A stretch of DNA of 64,000 nucleotides, taken from positions 1-64,000 of the forward strand of contig CADBYN010000004.1 in NCBI GenBank assembly GCA_902798835.1, in the 5' to 3' direction. Within the stretch, counting starts at the first letter, position 1, and each line of letters begins with the position of its first letter. A program made the translations under genes and the position numbers. Source of the stretch: Candidatus Avelusimicrobium bubulum. Its GTDB lineage: Bacteria > Elusimicrobiota > Elusimicrobia > Elusimicrobiales > Elusimicrobiaceae. Of this stretch, positions 50,141-60,105 are shown one piece after another. Under the pieces are notes generated by a model. That model searched no databases, was not told the DNA's origin, and saw nothing but the letters and a program-made list of their open reading frames with translations.

Positions 50141-50977
50141 CTAATTGCGCGTAGCAAATACAAAACGCTCTACGTTAAATATATCTTTTTTGACTTGTGC
50201 TTGCCAACCGATTTCGCTAAGCCCGCGCGCAAGCGGCCACGCTTGTCCGTCATCAAGTTCCAAGGCCAACAGCCCACCCGGGTTTAAAAAACTATCCGCC
50301 GCTTGGCACAAAGGGCGCGTAATTTCAAAACCATCCGCCCCGCCGTCAAGAGCCAGGCGCGGTTCGTGTTGCACTTCGCGCGTGAGGTTGGCTAAGTTTT
50401 GCGTAGGGATATAGGGCGGGTTGGCAATAATCAAATCAAACGTGCCCATCACTTCTTCCCACAAATTACTTTGCAAAAGTTGCACGCGCTGTTCTACTTT
50501 ATGTTTGCGGATATTTTGTTGCGCTATTTGCAAAGCGGCTTGTGAAATATCCACAGCCAGTACGCGCGCGTTAGGGAATTTGACCGCTAAGGCCACGGCA
50601 ATGCACCCGCTGCCCGTGCACATATCCAAAAACGTGTAACGTCCTTTGTGCTCAAAATGCGCGGCAACTTGCTGCACTAAATCTTCGGTTTCCGGGCGGG
50701 GAGTAAGCACATCGGGCGATACGATTATATCCAACCCGCAAAACGGTTGCACGCCCACAATGTGCGAGAGCGGCTCTCCCTGTTCTTTGCGCGCCAGCAA
50801 TTTTTCAAATTGTTGTTGGTCTTTGGCGGAAATTTCAAAACTGCTATTAGCCAGCACCCACGTGCGCGTGACACCCAGCACATACGCCAGGAGCCATTGG
50901 CTATTGGCTTCGGGCTCGTCACTCTGGGCGGCACTTAGACGCGCTTGTGCGCGGGCTAGAAGTTGGGCAAGTGTCAT
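50141..50977 (-). CDS. prmC: PrmC, release-factor glutamine methyltransferase
   Basis: 278 residues. The N-terminal helical domain is followed by an AdoMet-dependent fold: FLDMCTGSGCIAVALA (motif I) and the substrate motif IIANPPYIPTQNL. It methylates the Gln of the GGQ loop in RF1, the gene next to it. The prfA stop and the prmC start share one base (TAATG), the usual coupling of these two genes. Confidence 0.96.
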   Translation of the reverse strand: MTLAQLLARAQARLSAAQSDEPEANSQWLLAYVLGVTRTWVLANSSFEISAKDQQQFEKLLARKEQGEPLSHIVGVQPFCGLDIIVSPDVLTPRPETEDLVQQVAAHFEHKGRYTFLDMCTGSGCIAVALAVKFPNARVLAVDISQAALQIAQQNIRKHKVEQRVQLLQSNLWEEVMGTFDLIIANPPYIPTQNLANLTREVQHEPRLALDGGADGFEITRPLCQAADSFLNPGGLLALELDDGQAWPLARGLSEIGWQAQVKKDIFNVERFVFATRN

Positions 50978-52035
50978 TAGATTTGCAGATTTTTGAGTTT
51001 TTGTTCCACACGGTATGTGCGCAAGTCCGTTAAAATCGGCTCAATGTTTCCTTCCATAATTTCCAACAAATTATGATAGGAAATATTGGTGCGGTGATCG
51101 GTCACGCGGCTTTGCGGGAAGTTATACGTGCGTATTTTTTCCGAGCGGTCGCCGGTACCCACTTGGCTTTTGCGCTCGTCGTAAATTTCTTTATTGCGCT
51201 TTTCTTCTTCAATTTGATAAAGTTTTGCGCGCAGCATGGCTAGTGCTTTTTCGCGGTTAGCGCCTTGGTGGCGTTCTTCGCGGCAGGAAACTACAATGCC
51301 GGTGGGTTTGTGCAAAATGCGCACGGCCGTTTCTACTTTGTTGACGTTTTGGCCGCCGTGACCGCCGGCGCGGGAAGTTTCTAGTTCCAAATCTTCGGGG
51401 CGGATTTCGATATCAATTTCTTCGGCCTCGGGCATGATAGCCACCGTCACAGTAGAGGTGTGCACGCGGCCGGATGTTTCGGTATCGGGCACGCGTTGTA
51501 CGCGGTGCGTGCCGGCTTCGGTACGCAACCACGAGTAAGCCCCGTCTCCTTTAATAAACATACTCACATATTTGCACCCTTTAAGGCCGGTAGGGGTAAA
51601 TTCCAAAATTTCCGTTGTCCAGCCTTTGGTTTGTGCAAAGTGCTGATACACGCGCAAGAGTTCGGCCGCAAACAAAGCCGATTCATCCCCTCCGGCACCG
51701 GGGCGAATTTCCAAGTAAATATTTTTGGAATCGTTCGGGTCCGGCGGGATAACTAAAATACGCAGTTCCTTTTGAAGTTGTGGCAATTTTTCTTCTAATT
51801 CAGCCAATTCATCGGCGGCCATTTTGACTAAATCTTTATCTTCGCCGGCTTCAATCATCGCGCGGTCATCGGCGATGGCTTTTTGCGTTTGCGCAATTTC
51901 GCGTTCTTTTTCGATGATGGGTTTTAGAAAAGCGTGGCGTTTGGCTTTTTGGGTAAGCTGCGCGCCGGACAAATTGCCGGAATATAATTCTTTTTCCAGC
52001 GTTTCAAATTCTTGTGCGTATTTAGAGGTATCCAT
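50977..52035 (-). CDS. prfA: Peptide chain release factor 1
   Basis: 352 residues. GGQ loop in [20 protein letters not shown], and the PxT tripeptide region [20 protein letters not shown] with PDT in place of PAT, the mark of RF1 (UAA/UAG). The C-terminus holds [22 protein letters not shown]2 would have SPF. The Gln of GGQ is the substrate of PrmC downstream. Usual length is about 355-360. Confidence 0.96.
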   Translation of the reverse strand: MDTSKYAQEFETLEKELYSGNLSGAQLTQKAKRHAFLKPIIEKEREIAQTQKAIADDRAMIEAGEDKDLVKMAADELAELEEKLPQLQKELRILVIPPDPNDSKNIYLEIRPGAGGDESALFAAELLRVYQHFAQTKGWTTEILEFTPTGLKGCKYVSMFIKGDGAYSWLRTEAGTHRVQRVPDTETSGRVHTSTVTVAIMPEAEEIDIEIRPEDLELETSRAGGHGGQNVNKVETAVRILHKPTGIVVSCREERHQGANREKALAMLRAKLYQIEEEKRNKEIYDERKSQVGTGDRSEKIRTYNFPQSRVTDHRTNISYHNLLEIMEGNIEPILTDLRTYRVEQKLKNLQI

Positions 52036-52046
52036 AAGTTTTCCTA

Positions 52047-52087
52047 TGAAAAAAGAGCAGACCCCTTACGGTAGTCTGCTCTTTTTA
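52047..52087 (-). terminator. Terminator after rpmE
   Basis: AAAAAGAGCAGAC and GTCTGCTCTTTTT form a 13-bp stem with an 11-nt loop (52049-52087), with T-runs on both strands. It lies 10 bp past the rpmE stop and before prfA. Confidence 0.9.
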
Positions 52088-52097
52088 TAAAGCGTAG

Positions 52098-52448
52098 CTA
52101 TTTCGCTTTGGCTTCGGCCTTTTTTTCAGCCTTGGGAGCTGCTTTTTTGGCAGCCGGTTTTTTTACCGCGGCTTTTTTGGCGACCGGTTTTTGAAGTTTG
52201 GCTTTGGCCTTTACTTCGGTTTTGGGCTTGCGCACCATGGTTTTACCTTCGGTCTTGGCAAAGCGTTTGTTGAATTTTTCCACCATACCTTCGGTATCCA
52301 AGAGTTTCTGTTTACCGGTAAAGAACGGATGGCAAGCGGAGCAAATGTCCAACTTCAAGTTTTTGGCAGTGGAACGAGTCACAAACTTATTACCGCAAGC
52401 GCAGGTAACTTCCACAAATTCATACGTCGGGTGTAATTTTTCTTTCAT
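52098..52448 (-). CDS. rpmE: Ribosomal protein L31 with Lys/Ala-rich tail
   Basis: 116 residues. The first 70 are L31 ([20 protein letters not shown], then [20 protein letters not shown]) with Cys16, Cys18, Cys36 and Cys39, the zinc-binding form. The last 45 residues are built from [18 protein letters not shown]-like units. Bacterial L31 normally ends at about 70 residues. The tail resembles that of the sigma factor at 61395. The gene has its own extended -10 promoter and a good AAGGAAG site, with a terminator after it. Confidence 0.95.
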   Translation of the reverse strand: MKEKLHPTYEFVEVTCACGNKFVTRSTAKNLKLDICSACHPFFTGKQKLLDTEGMVEKFNKRFAKTEGKTMVRKPKTEVKAKAKLQKPVAKKAAVKKPAAKKAAPKAEKKAEAKAK

Positions 52449-52481
52449 TTTTCTGTCTTCCTTATCAAAATCTGATACTTT

Positions 52482-52490
52482 ATTATAGCA
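52482..52490 (-). promoter_or_regulatory. Extended -10 promoter of rpmE
   Basis: Minus strand TGCTATAAT, with TTCCAA 17 nt upstream of the TATAAT as a weak -35. Transcription would begin about 27 nt before the ATG. Confidence 0.7.
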
Positions 52491-52533
52491 TATCTGGCGG
52501 GAAATTGGAAACTGTCCTTTTCCCCGCCTTCTA

Positions 52534-54015
52534 TTAAAACGCGTTGACTTCCATTTGCTTAAAGAAATCTTTATTCGATTTCGTGGCTGTCAGCTTGGAA
52601 AGCAACATGGTCATCGCGTCCACGGAACTTAACGGGGCGAGCACTTTGCGCATGATCCACACTTTATTGAGTTCATCCTCGCTAAGCAGCAAATTCTCTT
52701 TGCGTGTAGAGCTGCGGTTGATATCCACCGCCGGGAAAATGCGCCGTTCGGAAAGTTTGCGGTCCAGCGTAAGTTCGCTGTTGCCGGTACCTTTGAACTC
52801 TTCAAAAATAACTTCGTCCATGCGGCTGCCGGTTTCAATCATCGCGGTGGCAATAATCGTCAAAGATCCGCCTTCTTCAATGTTACGCGCGGCCCCTAAA
52901 AAGCGTTTAGGCTTTTGCAAGGAAGTCGCTTCCAACCCGCCGGTCAGCACGCGGCCGGAAGAAGGGGCCACGGTGTTATACGCGCGGGCTAAACGAGTTA
53001 AGGAGTCGAGCAAGATTACCACATCTTTGCCTTGTTCGGCCAAGCGTTTGGCTTTGTTAAGCACCATCTCAGCCACTTGTACGTGGCGATCGGCCGGCTC
53101 GTCAAAGGTGGAGGCTACTACTTCGCCTTTTACGCTGCGGCTCATATCGGTTACTTCTTCGGGGCGTTCATCAATGAGTAGCACCATCAGCACGGTATCT
53201 TTGTAATTTTCGGCGATAGAGTGTGCAATGGCTTGCAAAATCATGGTTTTCCCGCTTTTGGGCGGAGCAACGATAAGCGCACGCTGCCCTTTACCAATCG
53301 GCGCAATCATATCAATCACGCGCTGGGTGATGGCGTTTTTATCGGTTTCCAACGTAAAGCGCTCGTTAGGGTGCAATGGCGTTAAGTTTTCAAACAACGG
53401 GCGGTTGTAAATTTTATCGGTTTCCACGCCGTTTACTTTTTGTACTTGGAGCATGGCAAAGTAACGTTCGTTATCTTTGGGCGGGCGGATAAGGCCTTCA
53501 ATGGTGTCGCCTTTGCGCAGGCCAAAGCGTTTAATTTGTGAGGGAGACACATAAATATCGTCGCCGCTGGAGAGATAATTATTTTCTTCCGAGCGCAAAA
53601 AGCCAAATCCGTCGGGCAGAATTTCCAGAACCCCCCCGCCGTAGACCGAGCCGTTTTGCTTAGCTTGGATGGCCATAATGCGGCCGATGAGCTCTTGCTT
53701 GCGAAGGCCCGAAATATCCTCTAAATTGTAATTGGTAGCTAACTTGGTCAGTTCCGCTACGCTTAACTTATTGAGTTCGCGCGCGTCCAATACTTTAGCA
53801 CCGTTAGGTTGACGCGGCGGTTGCTGGTTATTATTATTGAACGGACGTTGTTGCGGGCGATTGTTATTGTTGCGCGCAGGGCGTTGTTCACGCGGTTTGT
53901 TGTCCGCAGCGGCCGGAGCCGGGGTTTGAGTGGAAGCCGTTTTGGCAGAAGCCTTGGCGGCTTTGGTTTCTTTAGCAGGTTTTGTGGTTTTTTCCTGCAT
54001 GACTTGTTCTTCCAT
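52534..54015 (-). CDS. rho: Transcription termination factor Rho
   Basis: 493 residues. The first 75 are an N-terminal extension rich in Lys, Ala, Pro, Asn and Gln ([20 protein letters not shown]), not needed for the fold. The Rho N-domain ([20 protein letters not shown]) and the cold-shock RNA-binding domain ([20 protein letters not shown]) follow. The ATPase has Walker [13 protein letters not shown], Walker [17 protein letters not shown] and the Q/R loops. It unwinds RNA from transcribing polymerase. Insertions of this kind, rich in Asn and Arg, occur in Rho proteins of some phyla and may add RNA binding. Confidence 0.96.
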   Translation of the reverse strand: MEEQVMQEKTTKPAKETKAAKASAKTASTQTPAPAAADNKPREQRPARNNNNRPQQRPFNNNNQQPPRQPNGAKVLDARELNKLSVAELTKLATNYNLEDISGLRKQELIGRIMAIQAKQNGSVYGGGVLEILPDGFGFLRSEENNYLSSGDDIYVSPSQIKRFGLRKGDTIEGLIRPPKDNERYFAMLQVQKVNGVETDKIYNRPLFENLTPLHPNERFTLETDKNAITQRVIDMIAPIGKGQRALIVAPPKSGKTMILQAIAHSIAENYKDTVLMVLLIDERPEEVTDMSRSVKGEVVASTFDEPADRHVQVAEMVLNKAKRLAEQGKDVVILLDSLTRLARAYNTVAPSSGRVLTGGLEATSLQKPKRFLGAARNIEEGGSLTIIATAMIETGSRMDEVIFEEFKGTGNSELTLDRKLSERRIFPAVDINRSSTRKENLLLSEDELNKVWIMRKVLAPLSSVDAMTMLLSKLTATKSNKDFFKQMEVNAF

Positions 54016-54023
54016 GACTACTC

Positions 54024-54611
54024 CTATTGATGTGGTAATACTTCTAAAACTTTACAAAAACGTTCTACACTTTTTTTGAGCTGCGCTTTGGTGGCGTGGA
54101 AAAATACCCCGTCGGCGCGCTTTACTTTTTGCGCTTCGGGCAACTGAAATTTCATGCGCCGGTCATATTCGGCCTGCGTAAATTTGCGCGCTTTTAAGCG
54201 TGCGGGTAACGTCTTGGGATCGGCCAGCACTACAATATTTAAATCGGTCCATTGATCCCACCCGGCTTCAAATAAAAGCGGGGCTTCCACTACCACCAAA
54301 CGCGCTTTACTTTTTTTAATTTGCGCGCGCACTTCTTTTAAGATAAGCGGATGTAAAATCTGCTCAATTTTCTTATGTTTAGGCCTGTTGTTAAAAACCA
54401 ACGCTGCCAGTTGATACGTCTGTGCCGTTCCTACTGCGGCGTAAATTTTTTTACGCACGGCCGGGCAGGTGCGCAACTTTTGGGCGATTTCATCGCACGA
54501 AATGGTATCTGCCCCACACGCGGCAAAATACTTTAGCGCGGTGCTTTTTCCGCTAAGCATACTACCGCTTAACCCGATAATCCATTTAGATTTTACACGA
54601 GAATTTTTCAT
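54024..54611 (-). CDS. coaE: Dephospho-CoA kinase
   Basis: 195 residues. P-loop [19 protein letters not shown], then [11 protein letters not shown] and a DEAD-like [26 protein letters not shown] follows. It adds the last phosphate in coenzyme A synthesis. Start ATG overlaps the polA stop (ATGA), and rho follows 8 bp later. The G-x4-GK(S/T) loop is GSMLSGKS. Confidence 0.94.
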   Translation of the reverse strand: MKNSRVKSKWIIGLSGSMLSGKSTALKYFAACGADTISCDEIAQKLRTCPAVRKKIYAAVGTAQTYQLAALVFNNRPKHKKIEQILHPLILKEVRAQIKKSKARLVVVEAPLLFEAGWDQWTDLNIVVLADPKTLPARLKARKFTQAEYDRRMKFQLPEAQKVKRADGVFFHATKAQLKKSVERFCKVLEVLPHQ

Positions 54612-57181
54612 GAAATTTTTTCAAGTTCGTACCAGTTTTTTCCGGCCTTGGCACTTACCAAAAGCGGCACACGTAGCTTAACCGCATTTTGCATTAACTC
54701 TTTAATCTGCGCGGTGCGCGTTGCCAGTCCTTCTTGCGGCAATTCAAATATCAGCTCGTCATGCACTTGCATAATCATATGCACATTTGTACCGCGCAAG
54801 GCATTAAACACATCAATCATGGCTTTTTTAATAATATCGGCCGAGCCGCCTTGTACAATGGTGTTAATCGCGGCGCGCTGGGCAAACGAAGCCATCGAGC
54901 CAATCCCCATATTAAACTCGGGCAAATACCGCACATGACCGAGCATTGTTTTGACATATCCGTTTTGGCGGGCGAGTGCGATATTTTTATCAATCCATTC
55001 ACGCACTACGCGGTAATTCTTAAAATAATTGTCGATGTATTCTTTTGCTTCACGTAAAGATATGCCAAGTGATTGGGACAGACCCATCGGACCCTGCCCA
55101 TATATGATACCAAAATTAATGGCCTTTGCGCTAGAGCGCATTTCGGGAGTGACCATTAAGGGCATCACGCCAAAGACTTGCGCGGCGGTTTGCGTGTGAA
55201 TATCCCCCCCTTCTAAAAACGAGTCAATTAGCACGGGGTCTTGGCTTTCGTGCGCCAACACGCGCAAATCAATTTGCGAGTAGTCCACACTCAGCATTAC
55301 GTTGCCCGGCGCAGCACAAAACGCGCGGCGCAGTTGGCGGCCCTTTTCGGTACGCACGGGAATATTTTGCAAATTGGGGCTGGAGCTGGAAAGCCGCCCG
55401 GTCACCGTTCCGGTTTGATCTAGATACGAGTGCACCACATTATTTTCATCCGCAAGGAGCAGTAAATTATCCACGTAGGTTGATTTTAGTTTACTGCTGG
55501 CGCGGTAATCCAAAATGGTACGCGCGATGGGATACGCGTCGGCAATTTCTTCCAGCACGCTCTCATCGGTAGAATAGCCGGTTTTAGTTTTGCGCACGGG
55601 CGGAATTTTCATCTCTTCAAATAAAAGCGCGCCCAGTTGTTTGGGGGAATTAATGTTGACCGCGTGGCCGGCTTGCGCGTCCACAGACGCCTGGCACTCT
55701 TGCATTTCCTGCTCCAAGAGCACCTTAAAACTCTCTAACCAGCCCGGGTCAATGCGAAGCCCTTTCCACTCCATATCTGCCAGCACCATCATCAAGGGAA
55801 GTTCAAGCGTTTGATACAGTTCATACTGCCCGCTTTTTTTCAGTTCGGCCGTTAATTTTTCCTGCAGCGGCCAAATATATTGATTATACGTGCTAAGTAG
55901 CGCCGCGGGATCTTCTTCGCTAATGGTGGCCGAGAAATACTGCGCACACGCTCCGCCAAAACTCAAATCGCCCGACGGGTCCAAGAGATATTTTGCCAAT
56001 CGCCCGTCAAAACAATTCAAAAAGTGTCCCTCTAAATTAAGGTCCAGCAAACGCAAGGTAAGTTTCAAATCGTATCCGATTTTTTCAATCGCATCATTTA
56101 AAAAAATTTCCTTAAGCGTGCTCAATTCCCAGGGTTGAATTTCGGCAATAGGCACAAGGGCCGCTTCTTTTGCGTTCAAACCTACTACCATCAGTTCGTC
56201 ATCGGCATGCACAAACACACGCGGGGCACTTTGCGCCCGCTTTAACGCATCACTTAGCGCCAATTTTTGCACGGGCGCGGGGGCTTGAAACAACGCAGGC
56301 GCTGGCGCGGCGGCGGGTACAAGATCGAGTAAATTTTTAAATTCGTATTGCGCAAATAATTTGCTTAGTGCAGCCCGGTCCGCCAAGTGCACGCGGTAAT
56401 CGTCAAGCACAAAAGGCATGGCCAGCGTGTGGTCAAACACCACCAGTTGTTTGGATAAAAGCGCGCTTCCTTCGCCATTGAGTAATTTTTGGGTAAGCTG
56501 CGGCCTAATTTGTGGATCGCCGTTGTGCGCGGCACGCAAAATATCTTCCAGGTGACCGAATTTGTTAATTAACTCCACCGCGCTTTTGGGGCCGATTCCC
56601 GCCGCACCGGGCACATTGTCCGAAGCGTCGCCCACCAGCGCAAAATAATCCGGCAGAAATTGCGGAGCCACGCCAAATTTTTCCATCGCGGCTTGCGGCC
56701 CTTTGATGGCATCCTTGCCCGAGGGCCAAATAGAAATCCACTCGTTCAGAAATTGATAAACGTCTTTATCGGTAGTGACTAGCGCACTGGGCACTTGCGC
56801 TTTAGCAGCCTCACGCGCCAAAAACGCCATCAGGTCATCGGCTTCAATGCCGTTTTGCGCTACGACGGTTAACCCCAGCTGCGCGACCAACTCGCGCGCA
56901 AGTTGCAACTGTCGCACCAGCGCCTCATCGGGCGCGGCGCGGTTGGCTTTGTAAGCGGGCAAGAGCGCTTTGCGCCGGGCACAACCGCCGGGCGAATCAA
57001 AACACACCGCCACATAGTCGGGGTGCTGGGTGTTGAGCATTTTTAGAATCCAACGCAAAAACCCATACAGTGCCCCTACTTCCAGCCCGGTGGAAGTAGA
57101 CAGTTTTGGCAACGCATGATAATTGCGGTGCAAAAAGTTATGGGCATCTACCAAATAAAACTGTGGCGTAGGTTGTGTCAT
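54608..57181 (-). CDS. polA: DNA polymerase I
   Basis: 857 residues. Residues 1-290 are the 5'-3' nuclease (LVDAHNFLHRNYHALPKLST, GDASDNVPGAAGIGPKSAVE). The middle domain (about 300-480) lacks the first proofreading motif: where DTETDS is expected it reads VFVHADDELMVVGL. Proofreading is thus probably absent, as in Taq polymerase. The polymerase domain has motif A VMLSVDYSQIDLRVLAHES, motif B RSSAKAINFGIIYGQ and motif C MQVHDELIFEL. It fills gaps and removes primers. Joined to coaE by an ATGA overlap. Confidence 0.97.
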   Translation of the reverse strand: MTQPTPQFYLVDAHNFLHRNYHALPKLSTSTGLEVGALYGFLRWILKMLNTQHPDYVAVCFDSPGGCARRKALLPAYKANRAAPDEALVRQLQLARELVAQLGLTVVAQNGIEADDLMAFLAREAAKAQVPSALVTTDKDVYQFLNEWISIWPSGKDAIKGPQAAMEKFGVAPQFLPDYFALVGDASDNVPGAAGIGPKSAVELINKFGHLEDILRAAHNGDPQIRPQLTQKLLNGEGSALLSKQLVVFDHTLAMPFVLDDYRVHLADRAALSKLFAQYEFKNLLDLVPAAAPAPALFQAPAPVQKLALSDALKRAQSAPRVFVHADDELMVVGLNAKEAALVPIAEIQPWELSTLKEIFLNDAIEKIGYDLKLTLRLLDLNLEGHFLNCFDGRLAKYLLDPSGDLSFGGACAQYFSATISEEDPAALLSTYNQYIWPLQEKLTAELKKSGQYELYQTLELPLMMVLADMEWKGLRIDPGWLESFKVLLEQEMQECQASVDAQAGHAVNINSPKQLGALLFEEMKIPPVRKTKTGYSTDESVLEEIADAYPIARTILDYRASSKLKSTYVDNLLLLADENNVVHSYLDQTGTVTGRLSSSSPNLQNIPVRTEKGRQLRRAFCAAPGNVMLSVDYSQIDLRVLAHESQDPVLIDSFLEGGDIHTQTAAQVFGVMPLMVTPEMRSSAKAINFGIIYGQGPMGLSQSLGISLREAKEYIDNYFKNYRVVREWIDKNIALARQNGYVKTMLGHVRYLPEFNMGIGSMASFAQRAAINTIVQGGSADIIKKAMIDVFNALRGTNVHMIMQVHDELIFELPQEGLATRTAQIKELMQNAVKLRVPLLVSAKAGKNWYELEKIS

Positions 57182-57195
57182 ATATATAAGGAAAG

Positions 57196-57234
57196 GAAAA
57201 AAGAATTTCCCGCCGTGGCTCTCACAGCGGGAAG
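57196..57234 (-). terminator. Terminator after trxA
   Basis: On the minus strand TTCCCGC and GCGGGAA pair around a loop with an inner GTG/CAC, followed by ATTCTTTTTT. It lies 8 bp past the trxA stop and before polA; polA must use read-through or its own promoter. Confidence 0.85.
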
Positions 57235-57241
57235 TAGAAAG

Positions 57242-57565
57242 TTAGTTAAGCAACGCGTCTAGTTTAGCGGCCAGGGCATCTTTGGACTGCAACCCCGTGG
57301 CTTGAAATACAATTTGCCCGTTCTTAAACGCGATGAGCGTAGGCACGGATGAAATTTGATATTTCCCTGCGGTATTCATTCCTTGGTCCACATCCAGCTT
57401 GCAGACTTTTACTTTGCCGGCGTATTCATTTGCTAATTCTTCCACCACCGGGGCCAACATCCGGCACGGTCCGCACCAGGTAGCCCAAAAGTCCACCAGC
57501 ACGGGCTCTTTGGCATTTAATACTTCTTCTTCGAAATTTGCATCTGTTAAAATTACTTCACTCAT
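57242..57565 (-). CDS. trxA: Thioredoxin
   Basis: 107 residues, the standard length. Active site FWATWCGPCRMLAP with the CGPC pair, cis-Pro in SSVPTLIAF, and the conserved Asp near residue 25 in VLVDFW. It reduces disulfides in the cytoplasm. The gene has its own extended -10 and a terminator. Confidence 0.97.
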   Translation of the reverse strand: MSEVILTDANFEEEVLNAKEPVLVDFWATWCGPCRMLAPVVEELANEYAGKVKVCKLDVDQGMNTAGKYQISSVPTLIAFKNGQIVFQATGLQSKDALAAKLDALLN

Positions 57566-57593
57566 AACTACCTCACTACAAGTTTATAGAGAC

Positions 57594-57602
57594 AGTATAG
57601 CA
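57594..57602 (-). promoter_or_regulatory. Extended -10 promoter of trxA
   Basis: Minus strand TGCTATACT, with TTGCAC 19 nt upstream of TATACT as a possible -35. About 28 nt separate the -10 from the ATG, which has a GAGGTAG site. Confidence 0.6.
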
Positions 57603-57705
57603 AAAACGAGCCAATTTTGTGCAATCAAATTTTTTGGGGGCGGGATTTCAATTTCTTATCTTTCCGGTTGCAAAGTATTGTACAATAGATAAAGAGGAAC
57701 GTGCT

Positions 57706-58773
57706 ATGAAAGAAAAGGTATTCTGTGTGGTTACGCCCGCTGCACGCGTGTATTACAAAGCCACCCCCGTTGCCAAAGAATTTTTGGATAAAGATAAAAA
57801 CGTCGTCAACATGACCGGGCAAATCCCGGACGGAACCGTGGCAGAATTTTCGGTTACTTCCGTAACTACTAAAAACTTTGAAAACGGAAAGCTGCACGGC
57901 AAGTTGGAGATTATCGACCTGACAGATCAAACCGTTACATTTAGCGAAGAATACGAACACGGCCAACTCGTACACGTGACCGAACAGACCATTCCTCCCG
58001 TTGCCCCGGCCGTACAAGAAGATAAAGCCACCCCCGTTTATCCCGGCCCTGTGATGAAAACGTCCTCGGACTTACGCGCTTTTTATGTGGACGGAAAACA
58101 AGTAGCCCAGGAAACGCTCTCTTCCAACGGGGCCACGCTGGAGTTACTGGGTGACATTCCCGACGGAGAAATCAAAGAGTTTACCGAAAACGGCAAATTA
58201 AAGACCGAAGCCGTCTATAAAAACAACAAACTAAACGGCCAGTTGGTACGCTACACGGACGATGGCAAATTGCTATGCAAGGAAACGTACGAAAACGGCA
58301 TCCTAAAGGGGCCGGCCGAATATTATTCGTACCGCAAAGATGATTTTTTGTGCACACGGTGCAATTATAAAAATGCAGTGCTCGACGGGGAATTAACCCT
58401 CTCGCAAGCAAACGGCACCCTGCGCGAGCGGGCCCTCTACACCAAAGGCCGTCTGCACGGGCCACGCACAACCTTTTATTCCACCGGCGATAAAGAAGCC
58501 ATCGAAACCTGGAGCGAGGGCAAACTGCAAGGGGAACGCACGCTTTTCTTCCCCACCGGGCAAGTGTGGTGTAAGGAGAATTACCGCAACGGCCGTTTGG
58601 ACGGGGAACGTACCGAGTTTTACATCCATCAAAAACCGCGCTTACAAGAATTCTATTCGGAAGGACTGCTCGATGGAAAACGTGCCATGTATGATGAACA
58701 GGGCCACTTGCTCACCAGCGAGGAATATCACTGGGGAAATATCGTGCACGACACAGAGTCGAGTTCACTATGA
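57706..58773 (+). CDS. YwqK/MORN-repeat protein (355 aa)
   Basis: Start at the ATG with AGAGG upstream, giving MKEKVFCVVTPAARVYYKAT. The chain consists of about ten MORN-2-type units of about 22 residues, for example NGKLKTEAVYKNNKLNGQLV, DGKLLCKETYENGILKGPAE and TGQVWCKENYRNGRLDGERT. Such YwqK-like proteins form extended beta sheets. They are often labelled antitoxins, but with no toxin beside it a structural or binding role is as likely. No signal peptide. A TACAAT at 57681-57686 may be its -10. It overlaps ispE by 4 nt. Confidence 0.85.
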   Translation: MKEKVFCVVTPAARVYYKATPVAKEFLDKDKNVVNMTGQIPDGTVAEFSVTSVTTKNFENGKLHGKLEIIDLTDQTVTFSEEYEHGQLVHVTEQTIPPVAPAVQEDKATPVYPGPVMKTSSDLRAFYVDGKQVAQETLSSNGATLELLGDIPDGEIKEFTENGKLKTEAVYKNNKLNGQLVRYTDDGKLLCKETYENGILKGPAEYYSYRKDDFLCTRCNYKNAVLDGELTLSQANGTLRERALYTKGRLHGPRTTFYSTGDKEAIETWSEGKLQGERTLFFPTGQVWCKENYRNGRLDGERTEFYIHQKPRLQEFYSEGLLDGKRAMYDEQGHLLTSEEYHWGNIVHDTESSSL

Positions 58774-59699
58774 GACGCACACGTTTCTGCCCTGCAAAGG
58801 TAAATTTATTTCTAGAAGTTACCGGCAAACGCCCTAACGGATACCACGAATTGTCCACCCTGTTTGCCAAGATCGACTTGGGCGATTGGGTGACGGTGGA
58901 TGTGACCCCTGCCAAAAAAACTTCTATCTCGCTGCAAGTGACCGGGCCGCGGCGGGCGGGTATTCCCGCCAATGCGCACAACCTGGTATGCAAAGCCGCG
59001 CAAGCTTTTTTAGATTACTACTGTTTGCAAGCGCACATCCAACTCAAACTGGATAAACACGTCCCCACCGGGGCCGGGCTGGGGGGCGGATCTTCCGACG
59101 CGGCCGGAGTGCTGCTGTGTCTGTGCGATATCTTTGCCAAAGATCCTTTTGAACTGCTGGAAACGGCCGCTCAACTGGGGGCCGACGTTCCCCTCTTTCT
59201 TTACCCGCAGACCTTTTTAAAAGGGGAAGGCATTGGCGAGAAATTAACCCCGCTTCCCGCGGCAGACTCTTTGCCTTATTTATTGCTGATTTATCCTTGC
59301 ACGGCGGTATCTACCAAGCAAGTGTTTGCGCGCATGCACGTTGCGTCCTCGGCAGATATATTGACAAATACCACTAAATTAGATAAACTAATGGATGCCG
59401 TTAGGAAAGGGCTCCCCGCCAAAGAATGGGGGCCGTTGCTCTTTAATAGATTGGAAGAATTTGTTCTCCCGTTTGAGCCTTGCATCTTGGAAACGCTACG
59501 TCTGCTACAACAGGCAAACGAAGGAACAGGTATTATGTCTGGTTCGGGTTCTACCGTGTTTACATTAGTTGGCACTAAACAACATGTGCAAGAACTTGCA
59601 GCAAAACTGCAACATGCAAAGAGGCTGGTTTTCCCGGTTTCTTTTTACAGAGGACCAACAGATGCAGATTACGGAGATAAAAGTTCATCTCATGGATGA
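58770..59699 (+). CDS. ispE: IspE, 4-diphosphocytidyl-2-C-methylerythritol kinase
   Basis: 309 residues of the GHMP kinase family. Opening RRTRFCPAKVNLFLEVTGKR, with PAKVNL the first family motif; ATP loop HVPTGAGLGGGSSDAAGVLL; late motif MSGSGSTVFTLVG. It phosphorylates CDP-methylerythritol in the non-mevalonate isoprenoid pathway. Its last 38 nt overlap the start of spoVG. Confidence 0.96.
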   Translation: MRRTRFCPAKVNLFLEVTGKRPNGYHELSTLFAKIDLGDWVTVDVTPAKKTSISLQVTGPRRAGIPANAHNLVCKAAQAFLDYYCLQAHIQLKLDKHVPTGAGLGGGSSDAAGVLLCLCDIFAKDPFELLETAAQLGADVPLFLYPQTFLKGEGIGEKLTPLPAADSLPYLLLIYPCTAVSTKQVFARMHVASSADILTNTTKLDKLMDAVRKGLPAKEWGPLLFNRLEEFVLPFEPCILETLRLLQQANEGTGIMSGSGSTVFTLVGTKQHVQELAAKLQHAKRLVFPVSFYRGPTDADYGDKSSSHG

Positions 59700-59958
59700 A
59701 GAACGCCTTAAAGCGTTTGTGAGTGTAACGTTTGATAATTGCTTTGCGGTGCGCAATATGAAAGTAGTAGAAGGGCAAAACGGACTGATGTTGTGTATGC
59801 CCTCGCGCAAAACGGCAGATGAAACCCATAAAGATTTAGCGCATCCAATCACGCAGGAATTTCGCCGTTACTTGGAAGAACACATCCTGCAGGCTTATTA
59901 CAAAGAGCTCGGTAAACGCGAGCAATTAGTAGCAGCCAATCAGACGTTTGTAAGATAA
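59662..59958 (+). CDS. spoVG: SpoVG family RNA/DNA-binding regulator
   Basis: 98 residues from the ATG giving MQITEIKVHLMDEERLKAFV, preceded by AGAGGA. The block SVTFDNCFAVRNMKVVEGQN and GLMLCMPSRKT is the SpoVG signature, and AHPITQEFRRYLEEHIL closes the fold. In Gram-positives and spirochaetes SpoVG binds nucleic acids and regulates gene expression. The ispE-spoVG pair is also known from Firmicutes. A tRNA-Gln follows 8 bp after its stop and is likely cotranscribed. Confidence 0.95.
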   Translation: MQITEIKVHLMDEERLKAFVSVTFDNCFAVRNMKVVEGQNGLMLCMPSRKTADETHKDLAHPITQEFRRYLEEHILQAYYKELGKREQLVAANQTFVR

Positions 59959-59966
59959 CGATTTAA

Positions 59967-60040
59967 TTCCGGATGGTGAAATGGTATCACTACTGGTTTT
60001 GGTCCAGTCATTCTAGGTTCGAGTCCTAGTCCGGAAACCA
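59967..60040 (+). tRNA. tRNA-Gln (anticodon TTG) with encoded CCA
   Basis: Acceptor TTCCGGA with TCCGGAA, D-arm GTGAAATGGTATCAC, anticodon stem ACTGG/CCAGT with loop TTTTGGT (anticodon TTG), T-arm CTAGG-TTCGAGT-CCTAG, discriminator A, then CCA. Unlike the two tRNA-Arg genes here, CCA is encoded. A terminator follows directly. Confidence 0.95.
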
Positions 60041-60044
60041 AATT

Positions 60045-60070
60045 AAAAAGCTCCCTTTTGGGAGCTTTTT
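60045..60070 (+). terminator. Terminator after tRNA-Gln
   Basis: AAAAAGCTCCC-TTTT-GGGAGCTTTTT, an 11-bp perfect stem counting the A/T pairs, with a T-run on both strands. Ends the YwqK-ispE-spoVG-tRNA transcript. Confidence 0.95.
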
Positions 60071-60105
60071 AGTTTGGTGTCTTCGGACAGCAACACCCAC
60101 TGCTG

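Noticed and set aside
57706-58773. Antitoxin of a toxin-antitoxin pair
   Set aside because: The YwqK label would suggest it, but no toxin gene adjoins; the neighbours are ispE and spoVG.
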